A program made the position numbers and the translations under genes. A DNA stretch of 64,000 nucleotides from contig DATAOB010000076.1 in NCBI GenBank assembly GCA_036265935.1, positions 1 through 64,000 on the forward strand, in the 5' to 3' direction. Position 1 is the stretch's first letter; each line of letters starts with the position of its first letter. This document shows, in pieces, positions 16,509 through 25,934 of the stretch. The notes beneath the pieces were generated by a model, which worked only from the letters and a program-made list of their open reading frames with translations, had not been told where the DNA came from and did no database searches. This DNA comes from JAFASC01 sp036265935 (GTDB lineage: Bacteria > Pseudomonadota > Alphaproteobacteria > Rhizobiales > Beijerinckiaceae).

Positions 16509-18496
16509 TGGATATTGCTGCCTTAGAATCTGGAACTGCTGACGATCTCGCGAGCCCGGCGAGTTTTGCCGCGCTGAACCACGGCATCTCGCGCGCCGCC
16601 GAGGCGTTGTTCGCCACGCAAAAGCCCGACGGCCATTTCGTCTTCGAGCTTGAGGCCGATTGCACCATCCCCGCCGAATACATTCTCTTTGTGCACTTCC
16701 TCGGCGAGACGCCGAACCTGGAGCTCGAAGCGAAGCTCTGCAACTATTTGCGCCGCATCCAGGGAGGGCATGGCGGCTGGCCGCTCTTCCACGAAGGTGC
16801 GTTCAACATGAGCGCCAGCGTCAAAGCCTATTTCGCGCTGAAGATGGCGGGCGACGACATTGACGCGCCACATATGAAACGCGCCCGCGAGGCGATCCTC
16901 GCGCATGGCGGCGCGGCGCAGAGCAACGTTTTCACCCGCGCCTTGCTGGCGCTCTACCGCCAGGTGCCATGGCGCGCCGTCCCGGTCATGCCGGTCGAGA
17001 TCATGCTTCTGCCGCGCTGGTTTCCGTTCCATCTCGACAAGATTTCCTACTGGGCCCGTACCACGCTCGTGCCGCTGATGGCGCTGATGGCGCTCAGGCC
17101 AAAGCCAGTAAACCGGCGCGGTGTCGGCGTCCCCGAGCTTTTCGTCGTGCCCCCGGAAAAGGTGCGCAAATGGCACTCGGGCCAACACGCCAAGGAGCCG
17201 TGGAAGACGTTCTTCGCCGGACTGGATTCTGTCCTGCGCGTTGCCGAGCCGCTTTTCCCGAAACGAGTGCGGAAACGCGCGATAGATCGGGCGCTGGCGT
17301 TCTGCAATGAACGGCTTAACGGCGAGGATGGGCTCGGCGCGATCTTCCCGCCGATGCTCAATGTCGTGCTCATGTACGAGGCGCTGGGCATTCCGTGGAA
17401 CGATCCGAATCGCGCCGTCGCACGAACGGCGCTCGAAAAGCTGCTCGTTATTCACGGCGACGAGGCGTATTGCCAGCCCTGCGTATCGCCGATCTGGGAT
17501 AGTGGCCTCGCGGCAAACGCGCTGCTTGAACTCGGCGGGGAGGAGGCGACACGCCGGGCGGCACAATGCTGCGATTGGCTGAAGCCGAAGCAGATTCTGG
17601 ATGTGCGCGGCGACTGGGTCGCGCAGCGGCCGAATCTCCGGCCCGGCGGATGGGCGTTCCAGTACGAGAATGCCTATTATCCCGATGTCGACGACACGGC
17701 AGTCGTGGTGATGGCGATGGATCGTCTAACGCGCGGGCAAGTGCCGCCGGGTGGAGAAAAATACGGAGAATCGATCGCGCGTGCGCGTGAATGGATCGAA
17801 GGCATGCAGAGCAAGAACGGCGGCTGGGGCGCCTTCGATGCGGAGAACGAGCACTATTACTTGAACAACATTCCGTTTGCCGATCACGGCGCGTTGCTCG
17901 ATCCGCCAACTGAGGATGTGAGCGCGCGCTGTGTTTCCATGTTGGCGCAACTCGGCGCAACGGATTCGCCCGCCGTGCAGCGCGGGATTGCCTATTTGCG
18001 CGACACACAGAAGGAGGACGGCAGCTGGTTCGGCCGCTGGGGCATGAATTACATCTACGGCACGTGGTCGGTATTGTGTGCGCTGAATGCTGCCGGCATT
18101 CATCCGCAATCCTGGGAGATCCGGCGCGCCGTTGCGTGGCTTCTCGCAATTCAAAATCCGGACGGCGGGTGGGGCGAAGTTGGTGACAGCTACAAGCACG
18201 ATTATATCGGCTACGAGCCGGCACCGAGCACGGCATCGCAGACAGCCTGGGCGGTTCTCGGTCTCATGGTCGCAGGCGAATGCGACCATCCCGCTGTCGA
18301 GCGGGGGATAAAGTACCTGATCGCCACGCAGGCCGAGGACGGCTTCTGGAATGAGCCGCGGTTTACGGCGACGGGTTTCCCGCGCGTCTTCTACCTACGC
18401 TATCATGGCTATTCGAAATTCTTCCCACTCTGGGCCATGGCGCGTTACCGCAATCTCAAAACGGGCAATACGCGCCGGGTCCAGTTCGGGATGTGA
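16505..18496 (+). CDS. shc: squalene-hopene cyclase, 663 aa
   Basis: Cyclises squalene to hopene/hopanol at the membrane. The catalytic acid motif DVDDTAVV is encoded near 17688, and several QW repeats are visible (QSKNGGWGAF, QKEDGSWFGRWG, QNPDGGWGE, QAEDGFWNE). The C-terminus has GFPRVFYLRYHGYSKFFPLW, conserved in bacterial cyclases. Start ATGATG overlaps the end of hpnE; the longer open frame upstream is hpnE sequence read in another frame. Length is normal (630-680). It is followed by a structured gap shared with hpnH. Confidence 0.95.
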   Translation: MMDIAALESGTADDLASPASFAALNHGISRAAEALFATQKPDGHFVFELEADCTIPAEYILFVHFLGETPNLELEAKLCNYLRRIQGGHGGWPLFHEGAFNMSASVKAYFALKMAGDDIDAPHMKRAREAILAHGGAAQSNVFTRALLALYRQVPWRAVPVMPVEIMLLPRWFPFHLDKISYWARTTLVPLMALMALRPKPVNRRGVGVPELFVVPPEKVRKWHSGQHAKEPWKTFFAGLDSVLRVAEPLFPKRVRKRAIDRALAFCNERLNGEDGLGAIFPPMLNVVLMYEALGIPWNDPNRAVARTALEKLLVIHGDEAYCQPCVSPIWDSGLAANALLELGGEEATRRAAQCCDWLKPKQILDVRGDWVAQRPNLRPGGWAFQYENAYYPDVDDTAVVVMAMDRLTRGQVPPGGEKYGESIARAREWIEGMQSKNGGWGAFDAENEHYYLNNIPFADHGALLDPPTEDVSARCVSMLAQLGATDSPAVQRGIAYLRDTQKEDGSWFGRWGMNYIYGTWSVLCALNAAGIHPQSWEIRRAVAWLLAIQNPDGGWGEVGDSYKHDYIGYEPAPSTASQTAWAVLGLMVAGECDHPAVERGIKYLIATQAEDGFWNEPRFTATGFPRVFYLRYHGYSKFFPLWAMARYRNLKTGNTRRVQFGM

Positions 18497-18498
18497 GA

Positions 18499-18552
18499 GA
18501 ACACCCCTCATTCCCGAGACGGTCCTGTGGACCTCCCCAGCATGAGGTGTTC
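18499..18552. terminator. probable bidirectional terminator between shc and hpnH
   Basis: GAACACCCCTCAT (18499-18511) pairs with ATGAGGTGTTC (18542-18552), leaving a two-base bulge. Inside the loop is a second hairpin, GGTCC-TGT-GGACC (18521-18533). It fills the gap between two convergent genes and reaches the hpnH stop codon. No long T-run follows, so rho-independent action is inferred from structure and place only. Confidence 0.5.
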
Positions 18553-19700
18553 TACTCCGCCGCCGAAAGCTGCCGCGGTTGCTGCTCGGATTCGATGATC
18601 TCTGCAAGCTTCTTCTCGACGTGACTTGAGAAGACATATTCCGCCGGCCGCGCGTTGTGCAGCGGGATTTCCGGTGCCATGGGTCCGTCGATCTTCACGC
18701 CGCGCAACCCAATCCAAGCCAATTTCAGCGGGTTCTTGATCGCATCGGTGACGGCGGTGGCTTCGAAGCCGCAATGCACCATGCAGTCCGCGCATTTTTC
18801 ATAATTGCCGGTGCCGTAGCGTTCCCAATCTGTATCCTCCATCAGCTCCTTGAAAGTCGAGACGTATCCCTCGCCTAGAAGATAGCATGGCCGCTGCCAG
18901 CCGAAGACGTTGCGCGTCGGGTTGCCCCACGGCGTGCATTGATAATTCTGATTCCCGGCGAGGAAATCGAGGAACAGCGCGGATTGATAAAAAGGCCACG
19001 CCTTGCCCTTGTTGCCGCGTTTGAAGATTTCGCGGAATAGCTGCTTCGTGCGCGAGCGGTTGAGGAAGTGCTGCTGATCGGGAGCGCGCTCATAGGCGTA
19101 GCCGGGCGAAACGGTGATTCCCTCGACGCCCATGTCTTTCATGTTGTCGAAGAAGTCCGCGACACCGTCCGCCTCGGCGCCGTCAAACAGCGTCACGTTG
19201 ATATTGGTGCGGAAACCCTTCTGCTTCGACAGCTCGATGGCGCGCACGGCGCGATCGTAGACGCCTTTCTGGCAGACCGAGCGGTCGTGCATCTCTTTGT
19301 CGCCATCGAGATGGATCGACCAGTTGAAATAGGGATTCGGCTCATAGAGGTCGATCTTCTTTTCGAGCAGCAGCGCGTTCGTACAGACGGTGACGTATTT
19401 CTTGCGCGCGATCGCGCCGCGCACGATTTCCGGCAATTCGCGATGCAAGAGCGGCTCGCCGCCAGCGATGACAACAACGGGCGCCCCGCATTCATCGATC
19501 GCGCCAAGCGCGTCATCGACGGAGAGACGTTGGTTCAGAATCTTGTCAGGATAATCGATCTTGCCGCAGCCGGCGCAGGCGAGATTGCAGCGAAACAGCG
19601 GCTCCAGCATAAGCACGAGCGGATAACGTTTGCGGCCGGCCAGGTGTTGGCGCACCACATAAGCCCCGATCGATAAGCTCTGGCGTAAAGGAATACCCAA
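18552..19700 (-). CDS. hpnH: adenosyl-hopene transferase HpnH (radical SAM), 382 aa
   Basis: Adds the 5'-deoxyadenosyl group to diploptene, the first step to extended (C35) hopanoids. The radical SAM cluster motif is FRCNLACAGCGKIDYP (CxxxCxxC), with VVVIAGGEPLLHRELPEIV after it. A C-terminal twitch-like cysteine group is seen at GNYEKCADCMVHCGFEA. The start MGIPLRQSLSIGAYVVRQHL is typical. It points towards shc. No hpnG (the nucleosidase acting next) lies beside it in this window. Confidence 0.94.
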   Translation of the reverse strand: MGIPLRQSLSIGAYVVRQHLAGRKRYPLVLMLEPLFRCNLACAGCGKIDYPDKILNQRLSVDDALGAIDECGAPVVVIAGGEPLLHRELPEIVRGAIARKKYVTVCTNALLLEKKIDLYEPNPYFNWSIHLDGDKEMHDRSVCQKGVYDRAVRAIELSKQKGFRTNINVTLFDGAEADGVADFFDNMKDMGVEGITVSPGYAYERAPDQQHFLNRSRTKQLFREIFKRGNKGKAWPFYQSALFLDFLAGNQNYQCTPWGNPTRNVFGWQRPCYLLGEGYVSTFKELMEDTDWERYGTGNYEKCADCMVHCGFEATAVTDAIKNPLKLAWIGLRGVKIDGPMAPEIPLHNARPAEYVFSSHVEKKLAEIIESEQQPRQLSAAE

Positions 19701-20145
19701 ACTGCAGCTCCTTTTTCTTCTCCGCTTATGCGGATTCTTACATCCTTGAGCCGATCCGCCGCGCCAGCGCCTCTTTATGTGTCAGGCTTATTTTTGAGCA
19801 AGGTGAGAGCCTACCTCCGGCAGGATGCCGCAGGCGCCTATCTCTCCTCAGGAACGAAATTCCCCCCTTGCCCGAGGTGCCGGGCTCTCCCCTCTAGCGT
19901 ATGTGCTCCACGCGGTCCACCTCGGCAGAAGCCCCTCGATCAGTTGAGGTTAAGCTGTTGCCGCAATCCCACGAAGGCCTCGGCCAGACTATCGTCTCAA
20001 TGGCAATTCCAACTGACCTTCGGCCGAGGGACCCTATATGGATTCCAGCTCCCTTGCTCTTCAGCCGCACTCGTGGTGAACCCGCCTGGGCCGATGCAAA
20101 CAGCCCGCCAGACCCGCCCAGGATAGTCGAAGGAAAGAGGCCCGC
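19701..20145. other. 445-base intergenic region between hpnH and hpnN
   Basis: Divergent upstream region of hpnH (reverse) and hpnN (forward). Short open frames cross it on the forward strand but have no recognisable domain, poor ribosome binding sites and no family resemblance. It should hold the promoters of both genes. I could not identify a convincing sigma-70 box, riboswitch or small RNA by eye. GGAAAGAGG at 20131-20139 is the likely hpnN ribosome binding site. Confidence 0.4.
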
Positions 20146-22875
20146 TTGGCTAATCGCAATATTTCGGCCCGTCGGCGCCAACCGAAGCCGCCGCCAGGCA
20201 GGGCGAACATGGCGCAGACCCCTGCCGGACCGGAATCGAAGCAGGATTACGCGAGTTTCAGGCCGAGCGGTGCGCTGACCGCGGCGATCGTCGGCGTCGT
20301 CGACTTCTGCTGTCGCCGTGCGTGGCTCGTGGTGGTGGCATCAATCCTGCTCTCGATCGGATGCGGCGTCTTTGCTGCGCATCGTTTTGCGATCAACACC
20401 GACATCAACCAGCTGATCTCGCCGCACCTGCCCTGGCGGCAGCGGCAGCTTGCCTTCGACGAAGCCTTCCCGCAGCTGCAGAATCAGATCATCGTCGTCA
20501 TCGACGCGCGGACGCCGGAGCTTGGCGAAGCGGCAGCCGCGGCATTGACCGACCGCCTCAAGACACGGGCCGACCAATTCGAGTTTGTCCGTCGCCCCGA
20601 CGGCGGCGAATTCTTCCGCCGCGACGCCCTCCTCTTCCTGCCTCCGGAAAAGATTCAGGCGACCCTCGAGCAAGCAGGTCGCGGCCAGGCGCTGCTGGCG
20701 CCGCTCGCCGCCGATCCTTCGCTCCGCGGCCTCATGGATGCCTTTGGCATGGTGTCGACCGCCGTGCGGACGCGCCAGGCGAAGTTCCAGGACTTCACCG
20801 GCCCGCTCGGCTCGATCGGCGACGTCTTTGAGGACGCGCTGAACGGCAAGGCGCCGTTTTTCTCCTGGCGCAAGCTGATGACCGGAGAAGATCCAAGCCC
20901 GCGAGATCTGCGCCGCTTCATCGAGGCCAAGCCCAAGCTCGACTTCTCATCGTTGCAGCCTGGCCTCGCGGCGACGAACGTCATCCGGGCGTCGGCGGCG
21001 GAACTCGGCCTCACGCCGGAGAAGGGCGTGCGCGTGCGCCTCACGGGCGACGTGCCGCTTTCGGACGAGGAATTCGCGACAGTCCAAGAGCACGCATGGC
21101 TGAACAATCTCGGCACTGTCGTCGTCGTTCTCATCCTCCTCTTCATGGCGCTGAAATCGCCAAAGATCGTGTTCTCGGTTTATGCGGCCGTTGCCGTCGG
21201 ACTGATCGTCACCGCGGCCCTTGGCTTGGCGATGGTTGGCGCCCTCAACCTGATTTCCATCGCCTTCGCGGTGCTCTTCATCGGGATTGGTGCCGATTTC
21301 GGCATCCAGTTCAGCGTCCGCTACCGGGCCGAGCGCTACGCCGACGATAATCTCCAGCGCGCGCTGAAGACCGCCGCGGAGCGGGCCGGACGCCCGCTGG
21401 CGCTTGCCGCGACCGCCACGGCCTGCGGCTTTCTTGCCTTCGTGCCGACCGTCTATCGCGGCGTGTCCGAGCTCGGCCTGATCGCCGGCGTCGGGATGAT
21501 CGTCGCGTTTCTTGCCAGCATTACCGTCCTGCCGGCGCTGCTGACGCTGACCCGGCCGGGACGGGAGACGGAGCAGGTCGGCTATAAATTCCTGGCGCCG
21601 GCGGACCGGTTCATCGCGCGGCATCGCTACGTCATCGTCATTGGGACGCTGGCCATCGTCCTTGCCGGCACGCCGCTTCTCAAGAACCTGACCTTCGACT
21701 TCAATCCCCTCAACCTGCGCAGCAACAAGGTTGAGTCGGTGTCGACCCTGCTCGACCTGATGAACGATCCGAACAACACACCGAACACGATCGACGTGCT
21801 CGCACCATCGCTCGACGCCGCCAAGCCTGTGGCCGAGCGGCTGTCGGCGCTGCCGGAGGTCCGCCAGGTGGTCGACCTCGCCACTTTCGTGCCGGCGGAT
21901 CAGGAGCAGAAGATCGGCATGATCAAAGCCGCCGCGGGCCAGATCCTGCCGGCGATCTCGCCGCCGGCGACTAAGCCGCCGCCGAGCGACGCCGACGATC
22001 GCCTCGCGATGAATGCTATGGCCGACAAGCTGCAGACGACGTCCGCGCGCGCGACCGGTCCGGCCGGCGACCAGGCGAAACGCTTCGTGTCGCTGCTGCA
22101 CCGTCTGGCGGACGCCCCGGAATCGGTACGCGACACCGTTCGGACCGCCCTGCTGCCGCCTTTAAAGACGACGCTCGGCCTTGTCCGGGATTCCCTGCAG
22201 CCGGAGCCGGCGAGTGTCGAGACCCTGCCCGCCGACCTCAAGCGCGAATGGGTATCCACCAGCGGCCAGGCGCGCATCCAGGTCACGCCGAAGGGCGACG
22301 CCAACGATAACGCCACGCTGCAGCGCTTTACCGACGCCGTCTACTCCGTTTCGCCCAATGCCGTCGGCACGCCGGTGGCGATCGTCGAATCTGGCAAGAC
22401 CGTTGTGACGGCCTTCGCCATTGCCGGCGCGCTGGCGCTGACGTCCATCGCCATTCTGCTGTTCATTGTGCTGCGCCGTGTCTCGGACGTGCTCCTGACG
22501 TTGGTCCCGCTCTTGCTCGCCGGTCTGGTCACGCTTGAAATTTGCGTGCTGATCGGCCTAAAGCTCAATTTCGCCAACATCATTGCCTTGCCGCTGCTTT
22601 TAGGGCTGGGCGTGGCGTTCAAAATCTACTTCGTCATGGCCTGGCGGGCGGGGGTGACGGAACTTTTGCAGTCGAGCCTGACCCGCGCGGTGTTCTTCAG
22701 CGCGCTCTCAACCGCGACGGCCTTCGGCAGCCTTTGGCTCTCGAGCCATCCCGGCACGTCGAGCATGGGCAAGCTGCTGGCCCTGTCGCTTGTCTGCACA
22801 TTGGCGGCGGCGGTGTTATTCCAGCCGGCCTTGATGGGGCCGCCGCGGGTCAAAGCGGGCCACGAGGCGGCCTGA
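20146..22875 (+). CDS. hpnN: hopanoid transporter HpnN (MMPL/RND family), 909 aa
   Basis: Inner-membrane RND-type pump that moves hopanoids to the outer membrane. Topology is that of MMPL proteins. One N-terminal membrane segment (LVVVASILLSIGCGVFAA) precedes a large periplasmic domain. Five membrane segments follow (from LGTVVVVLILLFMALK), including GIGADFGIQFSVRYRAER. Then come a second periplasmic domain and a second membrane half (from FAIAGALALTSIAILLFIVL). The TTG at 20146 has GGAAAGAGG six bases before it; an ATG at 20209 (MAQTPAGPESKQDY) is the alternative and would lose 21 non-conserved residues. Length and place next to hopanoid genes support the call. Confidence 0.9.
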   Translation: MANRNISARRRQPKPPPGRANMAQTPAGPESKQDYASFRPSGALTAAIVGVVDFCCRRAWLVVVASILLSIGCGVFAAHRFAINTDINQLISPHLPWRQRQLAFDEAFPQLQNQIIVVIDARTPELGEAAAAALTDRLKTRADQFEFVRRPDGGEFFRRDALLFLPPEKIQATLEQAGRGQALLAPLAADPSLRGLMDAFGMVSTAVRTRQAKFQDFTGPLGSIGDVFEDALNGKAPFFSWRKLMTGEDPSPRDLRRFIEAKPKLDFSSLQPGLAATNVIRASAAELGLTPEKGVRVRLTGDVPLSDEEFATVQEHAWLNNLGTVVVVLILLFMALKSPKIVFSVYAAVAVGLIVTAALGLAMVGALNLISIAFAVLFIGIGADFGIQFSVRYRAERYADDNLQRALKTAAERAGRPLALAATATACGFLAFVPTVYRGVSELGLIAGVGMIVAFLASITVLPALLTLTRPGRETEQVGYKFLAPADRFIARHRYVIVIGTLAIVLAGTPLLKNLTFDFNPLNLRSNKVESVSTLLDLMNDPNNTPNTIDVLAPSLDAAKPVAERLSALPEVRQVVDLATFVPADQEQKIGMIKAAAGQILPAISPPATKPPPSDADDRLAMNAMADKLQTTSARATGPAGDQAKRFVSLLHRLADAPESVRDTVRTALLPPLKTTLGLVRDSLQPEPASVETLPADLKREWVSTSGQARIQVTPKGDANDNATLQRFTDAVYSVSPNAVGTPVAIVESGKTVVTAFAIAGALALTSIAILLFIVLRRVSDVLLTLVPLLLAGLVTLEICVLIGLKLNFANIIALPLLLGLGVAFKIYFVMAWRAGVTELLQSSLTRAVFFSALSTATAFGSLWLSSHPGTSSMGKLLALSLVCTLAAAVLFQPALMGPPRVKAGHEAA

Positions 22876-22888
22876 TCGGCGAGTGAGA

Positions 22889-22906
22889 CCCGGCGGCAAC
22901 GCCGGG
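22889..22906 (+). terminator. GC-rich hairpin after hpnN
   Basis: CCCGGCG-GCAA-CGCCGGG: a perfect 7-bp stem with a GCAA (GNRA) tetraloop, 13 bases after the hpnN stop. It is followed by AAACC rather than a T-run, so it may be a transcript-stabilising or rho-assisted 3' end rather than a classical terminator. Confidence 0.45.
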
Positions 22907-23030
22907 AAACCATTTGTACACAATGGCCTGGCCGGCGCTGCTTCTGTGCTTGCGCGGCTCGGAGCCCGCCCGGTAATGTCCTGTTAAGGGACTAGGTGCC
23001 GCGGACGGGCGCAGAACGGGAACAAATTAC

Positions 23031-24968
23031 GTGAGCAACAGACCCGAAACTCCACTTCTCGACCGCATCCGGGTGCCTGCCGACCTGCGCACCCTCCCGG
23101 TATCCGACCTCAGGCAGGTAGCCGACGAGCTGCGCAGCGAGATGATCGATGCCGTTTCGGTGACCGGCGGCCACCTCGGTGCCGGCCTCGGCGTGGTCGA
23201 GCTGACTGTCGCGCTGCACTACATTTTCGACACGCCGCACGACCGCCTGATCTGGGACGTCGGCCACCAGGCCTATCCGCATAAAATCATCACCGGACGG
23301 CGCGACCGCATCCGCACGCTGCGGCAGGGCGGCGGTCTCTCCGGCTTCACCAAGCGCTCCGAGAGCGAATACGACCCGTTCGGCGCCGCCCATTCTTCGA
23401 CGTCCATCTCCGCCGCGCTCGGCATGGCGGTCGCCCGCGACCTCGCGCACGACAACAACAACGTCATCGCGGTGATCGGTGACGGCGCCATGTCGGCCGG
23501 CATGGCCTATGAGGCGATGAACAATGCCGGCTCGCTGAAATCGCGCCTCATCGTCATTCTCAACGACAACGACATGTCGATCGCCCCGCCGGTGGGCGCG
23601 ATGTCGGCCTATCTGGCGCGGCTCGCCTCGGGCCGCTACGCCACCATCCGCGAGACGGCGAAGCAGCTCGCAGCAAAGCACCTGCCGAAGGCGATCTACG
23701 AGAAGGCCAAGAAGGCCGAGGAATATGGCCGCGCCTTCGTCACCGGCAACAGTTCAGGCACGCTCTTCGAAGAGCTCGGCTTCTATTATGTCGGGCCGAT
23801 CGACGGGCACAATCTCGATCACCTCCTGCCGGTCCTGAAGAATGTGCGCGACCTGCAATACGGGCCGGTGCTGATCCATGTCGTGACGCAGAAGGGCAAG
23901 GGCTATGGGCCCGCCGAAGCCTCGGCCGACAAATATCACGGCGTCGTCACCTTCGACGTGGTCACTGGCGCCCAGGCGAAGCCGAAGGCCAATGCGCCGT
24001 CCTATCAAAAGGTGTTCGGCGAAAGCCTGGTCAAGGAAGCACAACGCGACGACAAGATCATCGGCATTACCGCTGCCATGCCGTCCGGCACCGGCATCGA
24101 CATTTTCGGTAAGGCCTTTCCCAACCGCACTTTCGACGTTGGCATCGCCGAGCAGCATGCGGTGACGTTTGCCGGCGGTCTTGCGACTGAGGGTTATAAG
24201 CCGTTCGTTGCGATCTACTCGACCTTCCTGCAGCGCGCATATGATCAGGTCGTCCACGATATTGCGATCCAGAAGCTGCCGGTGCGTTTCGCCATGGACC
24301 GCGCCGGCCTTGTCGGCGCCGACGGCGCGACGCATGCGGGCTCGTTTGATCTCGCCTATCTCGGCTGCCTGCCCGAGTTCGTGATCATGGCTGCCGGCGA
24401 CGAAGCCGACCTCGTCCACATGGTTGCGACGCAGGCCGCCTATGACGAGGGGCCGAGCGCGTTGCGTTATCCGCGCGGCGAGGGCGTTGGCATCGACATG
24501 CCGGAGCGAGGCATTCCGCTCGAGATCGGCCGCGGCCGCATCGTGCGCGAAGGCACGACGGTGGCGTTGCTCACGCTCGGAACGCGTCTTGCCGAAGGGT
24601 TGAAAGCCGCCGAAGATCTCGCCGCGCGCGGCATTTCAACGACGGTTGCCGATGCGCGCTTTGCAAAGCCCGTCGATCGCGATCTGATCCGGCGCCTTGC
24701 CACCAACCACGAAGTGCTGATCACGGTCGAAGAAGGCTCGACCGGCGGCTTCGGCGCGCAGGTCTTCCAGGCACTTTCGGACGACGGCTTGCTCGACGGC
24801 CATCGTGCGCCGCGGCTGCGCTGCATGGTGCTGCCGGACGTCTTCATCGATCACGACAAGCCCGATCGCATGTATGCGCGCGCCGGTCTCGACGCGAAAG
24901 CGATTGTCGCGAAGGTGCTTGAGACGCTCGGGCGTCAGGCGGAAGCAGCGAAGAGCCTGATCGCCTGA
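23031..24968 (+). CDS. dxs: 1-deoxy-D-xylulose-5-phosphate synthase, 645 aa
   Basis: Thiamine-dependent first enzyme of the MEP isoprenoid pathway. The TPP motif region is GDGAMSAGMAYEAMNNAG followed by LNDNDMSIAPPVGAMSAYL. The catalytic His is in DVGHQAYPHKI and HAVTFAGGLATEGYKP belongs to the pyrimidine domain. The C-terminal transketolase domain ends with VLPDVFIDHDKPDRMYARAG. GTG start. Normal length. Its place beside the hopanoid genes makes sense, since hopanoids draw heavily on the precursors it supplies. Confidence 0.96.
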   Translation: MSNRPETPLLDRIRVPADLRTLPVSDLRQVADELRSEMIDAVSVTGGHLGAGLGVVELTVALHYIFDTPHDRLIWDVGHQAYPHKIITGRRDRIRTLRQGGGLSGFTKRSESEYDPFGAAHSSTSISAALGMAVARDLAHDNNNVIAVIGDGAMSAGMAYEAMNNAGSLKSRLIVILNDNDMSIAPPVGAMSAYLARLASGRYATIRETAKQLAAKHLPKAIYEKAKKAEEYGRAFVTGNSSGTLFEELGFYYVGPIDGHNLDHLLPVLKNVRDLQYGPVLIHVVTQKGKGYGPAEASADKYHGVVTFDVVTGAQAKPKANAPSYQKVFGESLVKEAQRDDKIIGITAAMPSGTGIDIFGKAFPNRTFDVGIAEQHAVTFAGGLATEGYKPFVAIYSTFLQRAYDQVVHDIAIQKLPVRFAMDRAGLVGADGATHAGSFDLAYLGCLPEFVIMAAGDEADLVHMVATQAAYDEGPSALRYPRGEGVGIDMPERGIPLEIGRGRIVREGTTVALLTLGTRLAEGLKAAEDLAARGISTTVADARFAKPVDRDLIRRLATNHEVLITVEEGSTGGFGAQVFQALSDDGLLDGHRAPRLRCMVLPDVFIDHDKPDRMYARAGLDAKAIVAKVLETLGRQAEAAKSLIA

Positions 24969-25004
24969 TCAGGCGAAAGCTCAGCCGCGCCCGCGTGCGG
25001 CTGA
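24961..25004. terminator. palindrome over the dxs stop plus a terminator-like hairpin
   Basis: TCGCCTGATCAGGCGA (24961-24976) is a perfect 16-base palindrome containing the dxs stop codon. Five bases on, TCAGCCGC (24981-24988) pairs with GCGGCTGA (24997-25004) around an 8-base loop, followed by AT-rich ATTATAC. Together they probably form the 3' end of the dxs transcript. Confidence 0.5.
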
Positions 25005-25127
25005 ATTATACGGTTCTTGGAGCGCAACGCGGGCGCGTCTAACTTTTGCTCATCCTGCGTTCGACTTTTCGCTGACCCGATCCATGTTGCGGCCAAGCCG
25101 TGGGAGACAATCGGACAGGAGTTGTGG

Positions 25128-25799
25128 ATGAAGCGTTTCACCGCGTTGAGCATTGCCGCGCTCGCAGCAAGCGTGAGCGCCGGCGTGCAGGCGGCGCCGC
25201 CAAAGTCCGCCGCGGCGAGTCCCGAAGCTGGTGCCGAACTCGTCTATGCGGTGACGCGCGACGGCTCGCCGATCGGGCGCACGACAGTCGACATCGACCG
25301 CAGCGGCGACAATGTGACGGTGACGAGCAAGACCGACATCGAGGTCAAGGTCATCATCGTGCTGTATCGGTTCCAGCAGGATGTGACCGAGACCTGGAAA
25401 GGCGACCAGCTCGTCTCGTTCAAGTCGCACACAGACGACAACGGCACGCCCCATGACGTGTCGATTACATCTTCCGGCAAAGGATTGACGATCGTTGCCG
25501 ACGGCAAAAGTTCGAGCGCTCCGGCGGGCGCACTGCCGGCGACCTTCTGGTCGACGAAGTTCGTGAAGGCGAAGACGCTGATCCATCCTGACACTGGCCG
25601 GTTGATGAATGCGAGCGTGAAGGATGTCGGCTCGGAGCAGGTCACGGTGCATGGAGCGCCGCGCCAGACGGAGCATTACAAGGTGAGCGCCGGCAAGGAT
25701 TTCGAGCGCGATCTTTGGTATGGCGGCGACCAGCTGATCCGCGTGCGCATCAAGGATGCGAGCACGCAGGGCAATCTGATCGGTTCCGACTTGCAGTAA
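25128..25799 (+). CDS. secreted DUF6134-like protein, 223 aa
   Basis: A signal peptide (MKRFTALSIAALAASVSAGV, cleavage near VQAA) precedes a beta-rich domain with paired-strand sequence VYAVTRDGSPIGRTTVDID, FQQDVTETWKGDQLVSFKSH and LPATFWSTKFVKAKTLIHP. This resembles the DUF6134 family of periplasmic proteins common in Hyphomicrobiales; function unknown. The ATG at 25128 is chosen because it opens the signal peptide. The assignment to DUF6134 is from memory of the pattern and is not certain. Confidence 0.7.
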   Translation: MKRFTALSIAALAASVSAGVQAAPPKSAAASPEAGAELVYAVTRDGSPIGRTTVDIDRSGDNVTVTSKTDIEVKVIIVLYRFQQDVTETWKGDQLVSFKSHTDDNGTPHDVSITSSGKGLTIVADGKSSSAPAGALPATFWSTKFVKAKTLIHPDTGRLMNASVKDVGSEQVTVHGAPRQTEHYKVSAGKDFERDLWYGGDQLIRVRIKDASTQGNLIGSDLQ

Positions 25800-25934
25800 G
25801 AGCAGGTTCGGGCTTCCTAAAGTTCACATCCCCGGACGTCGAAGGCGATCCGTGGTCCAGGGGCAAATGCGTTTGCCCCGCGAATGTGGCGCGGGAGGAA
25901 AGCGTGGAGCAAAAATCAAAAAACAGGGCGCAGC

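Noticed and set aside
18499..18552. Riboswitch or attenuator between shc and hpnH
   Set aside because: It lies downstream of both genes, so a terminator is the simpler reading.
19728..20278. Forward open frames upstream of hpnN as possible genes
   Set aside because: No family, weak start sites, and their ends run into hpnN in another frame; treated as intergenic.
20947..22101. 384-codon reverse frame opposite hpnN
   Set aside because: Arg/His/Gln-rich translation typical of an antisense frame; hpnN is strongly supported.
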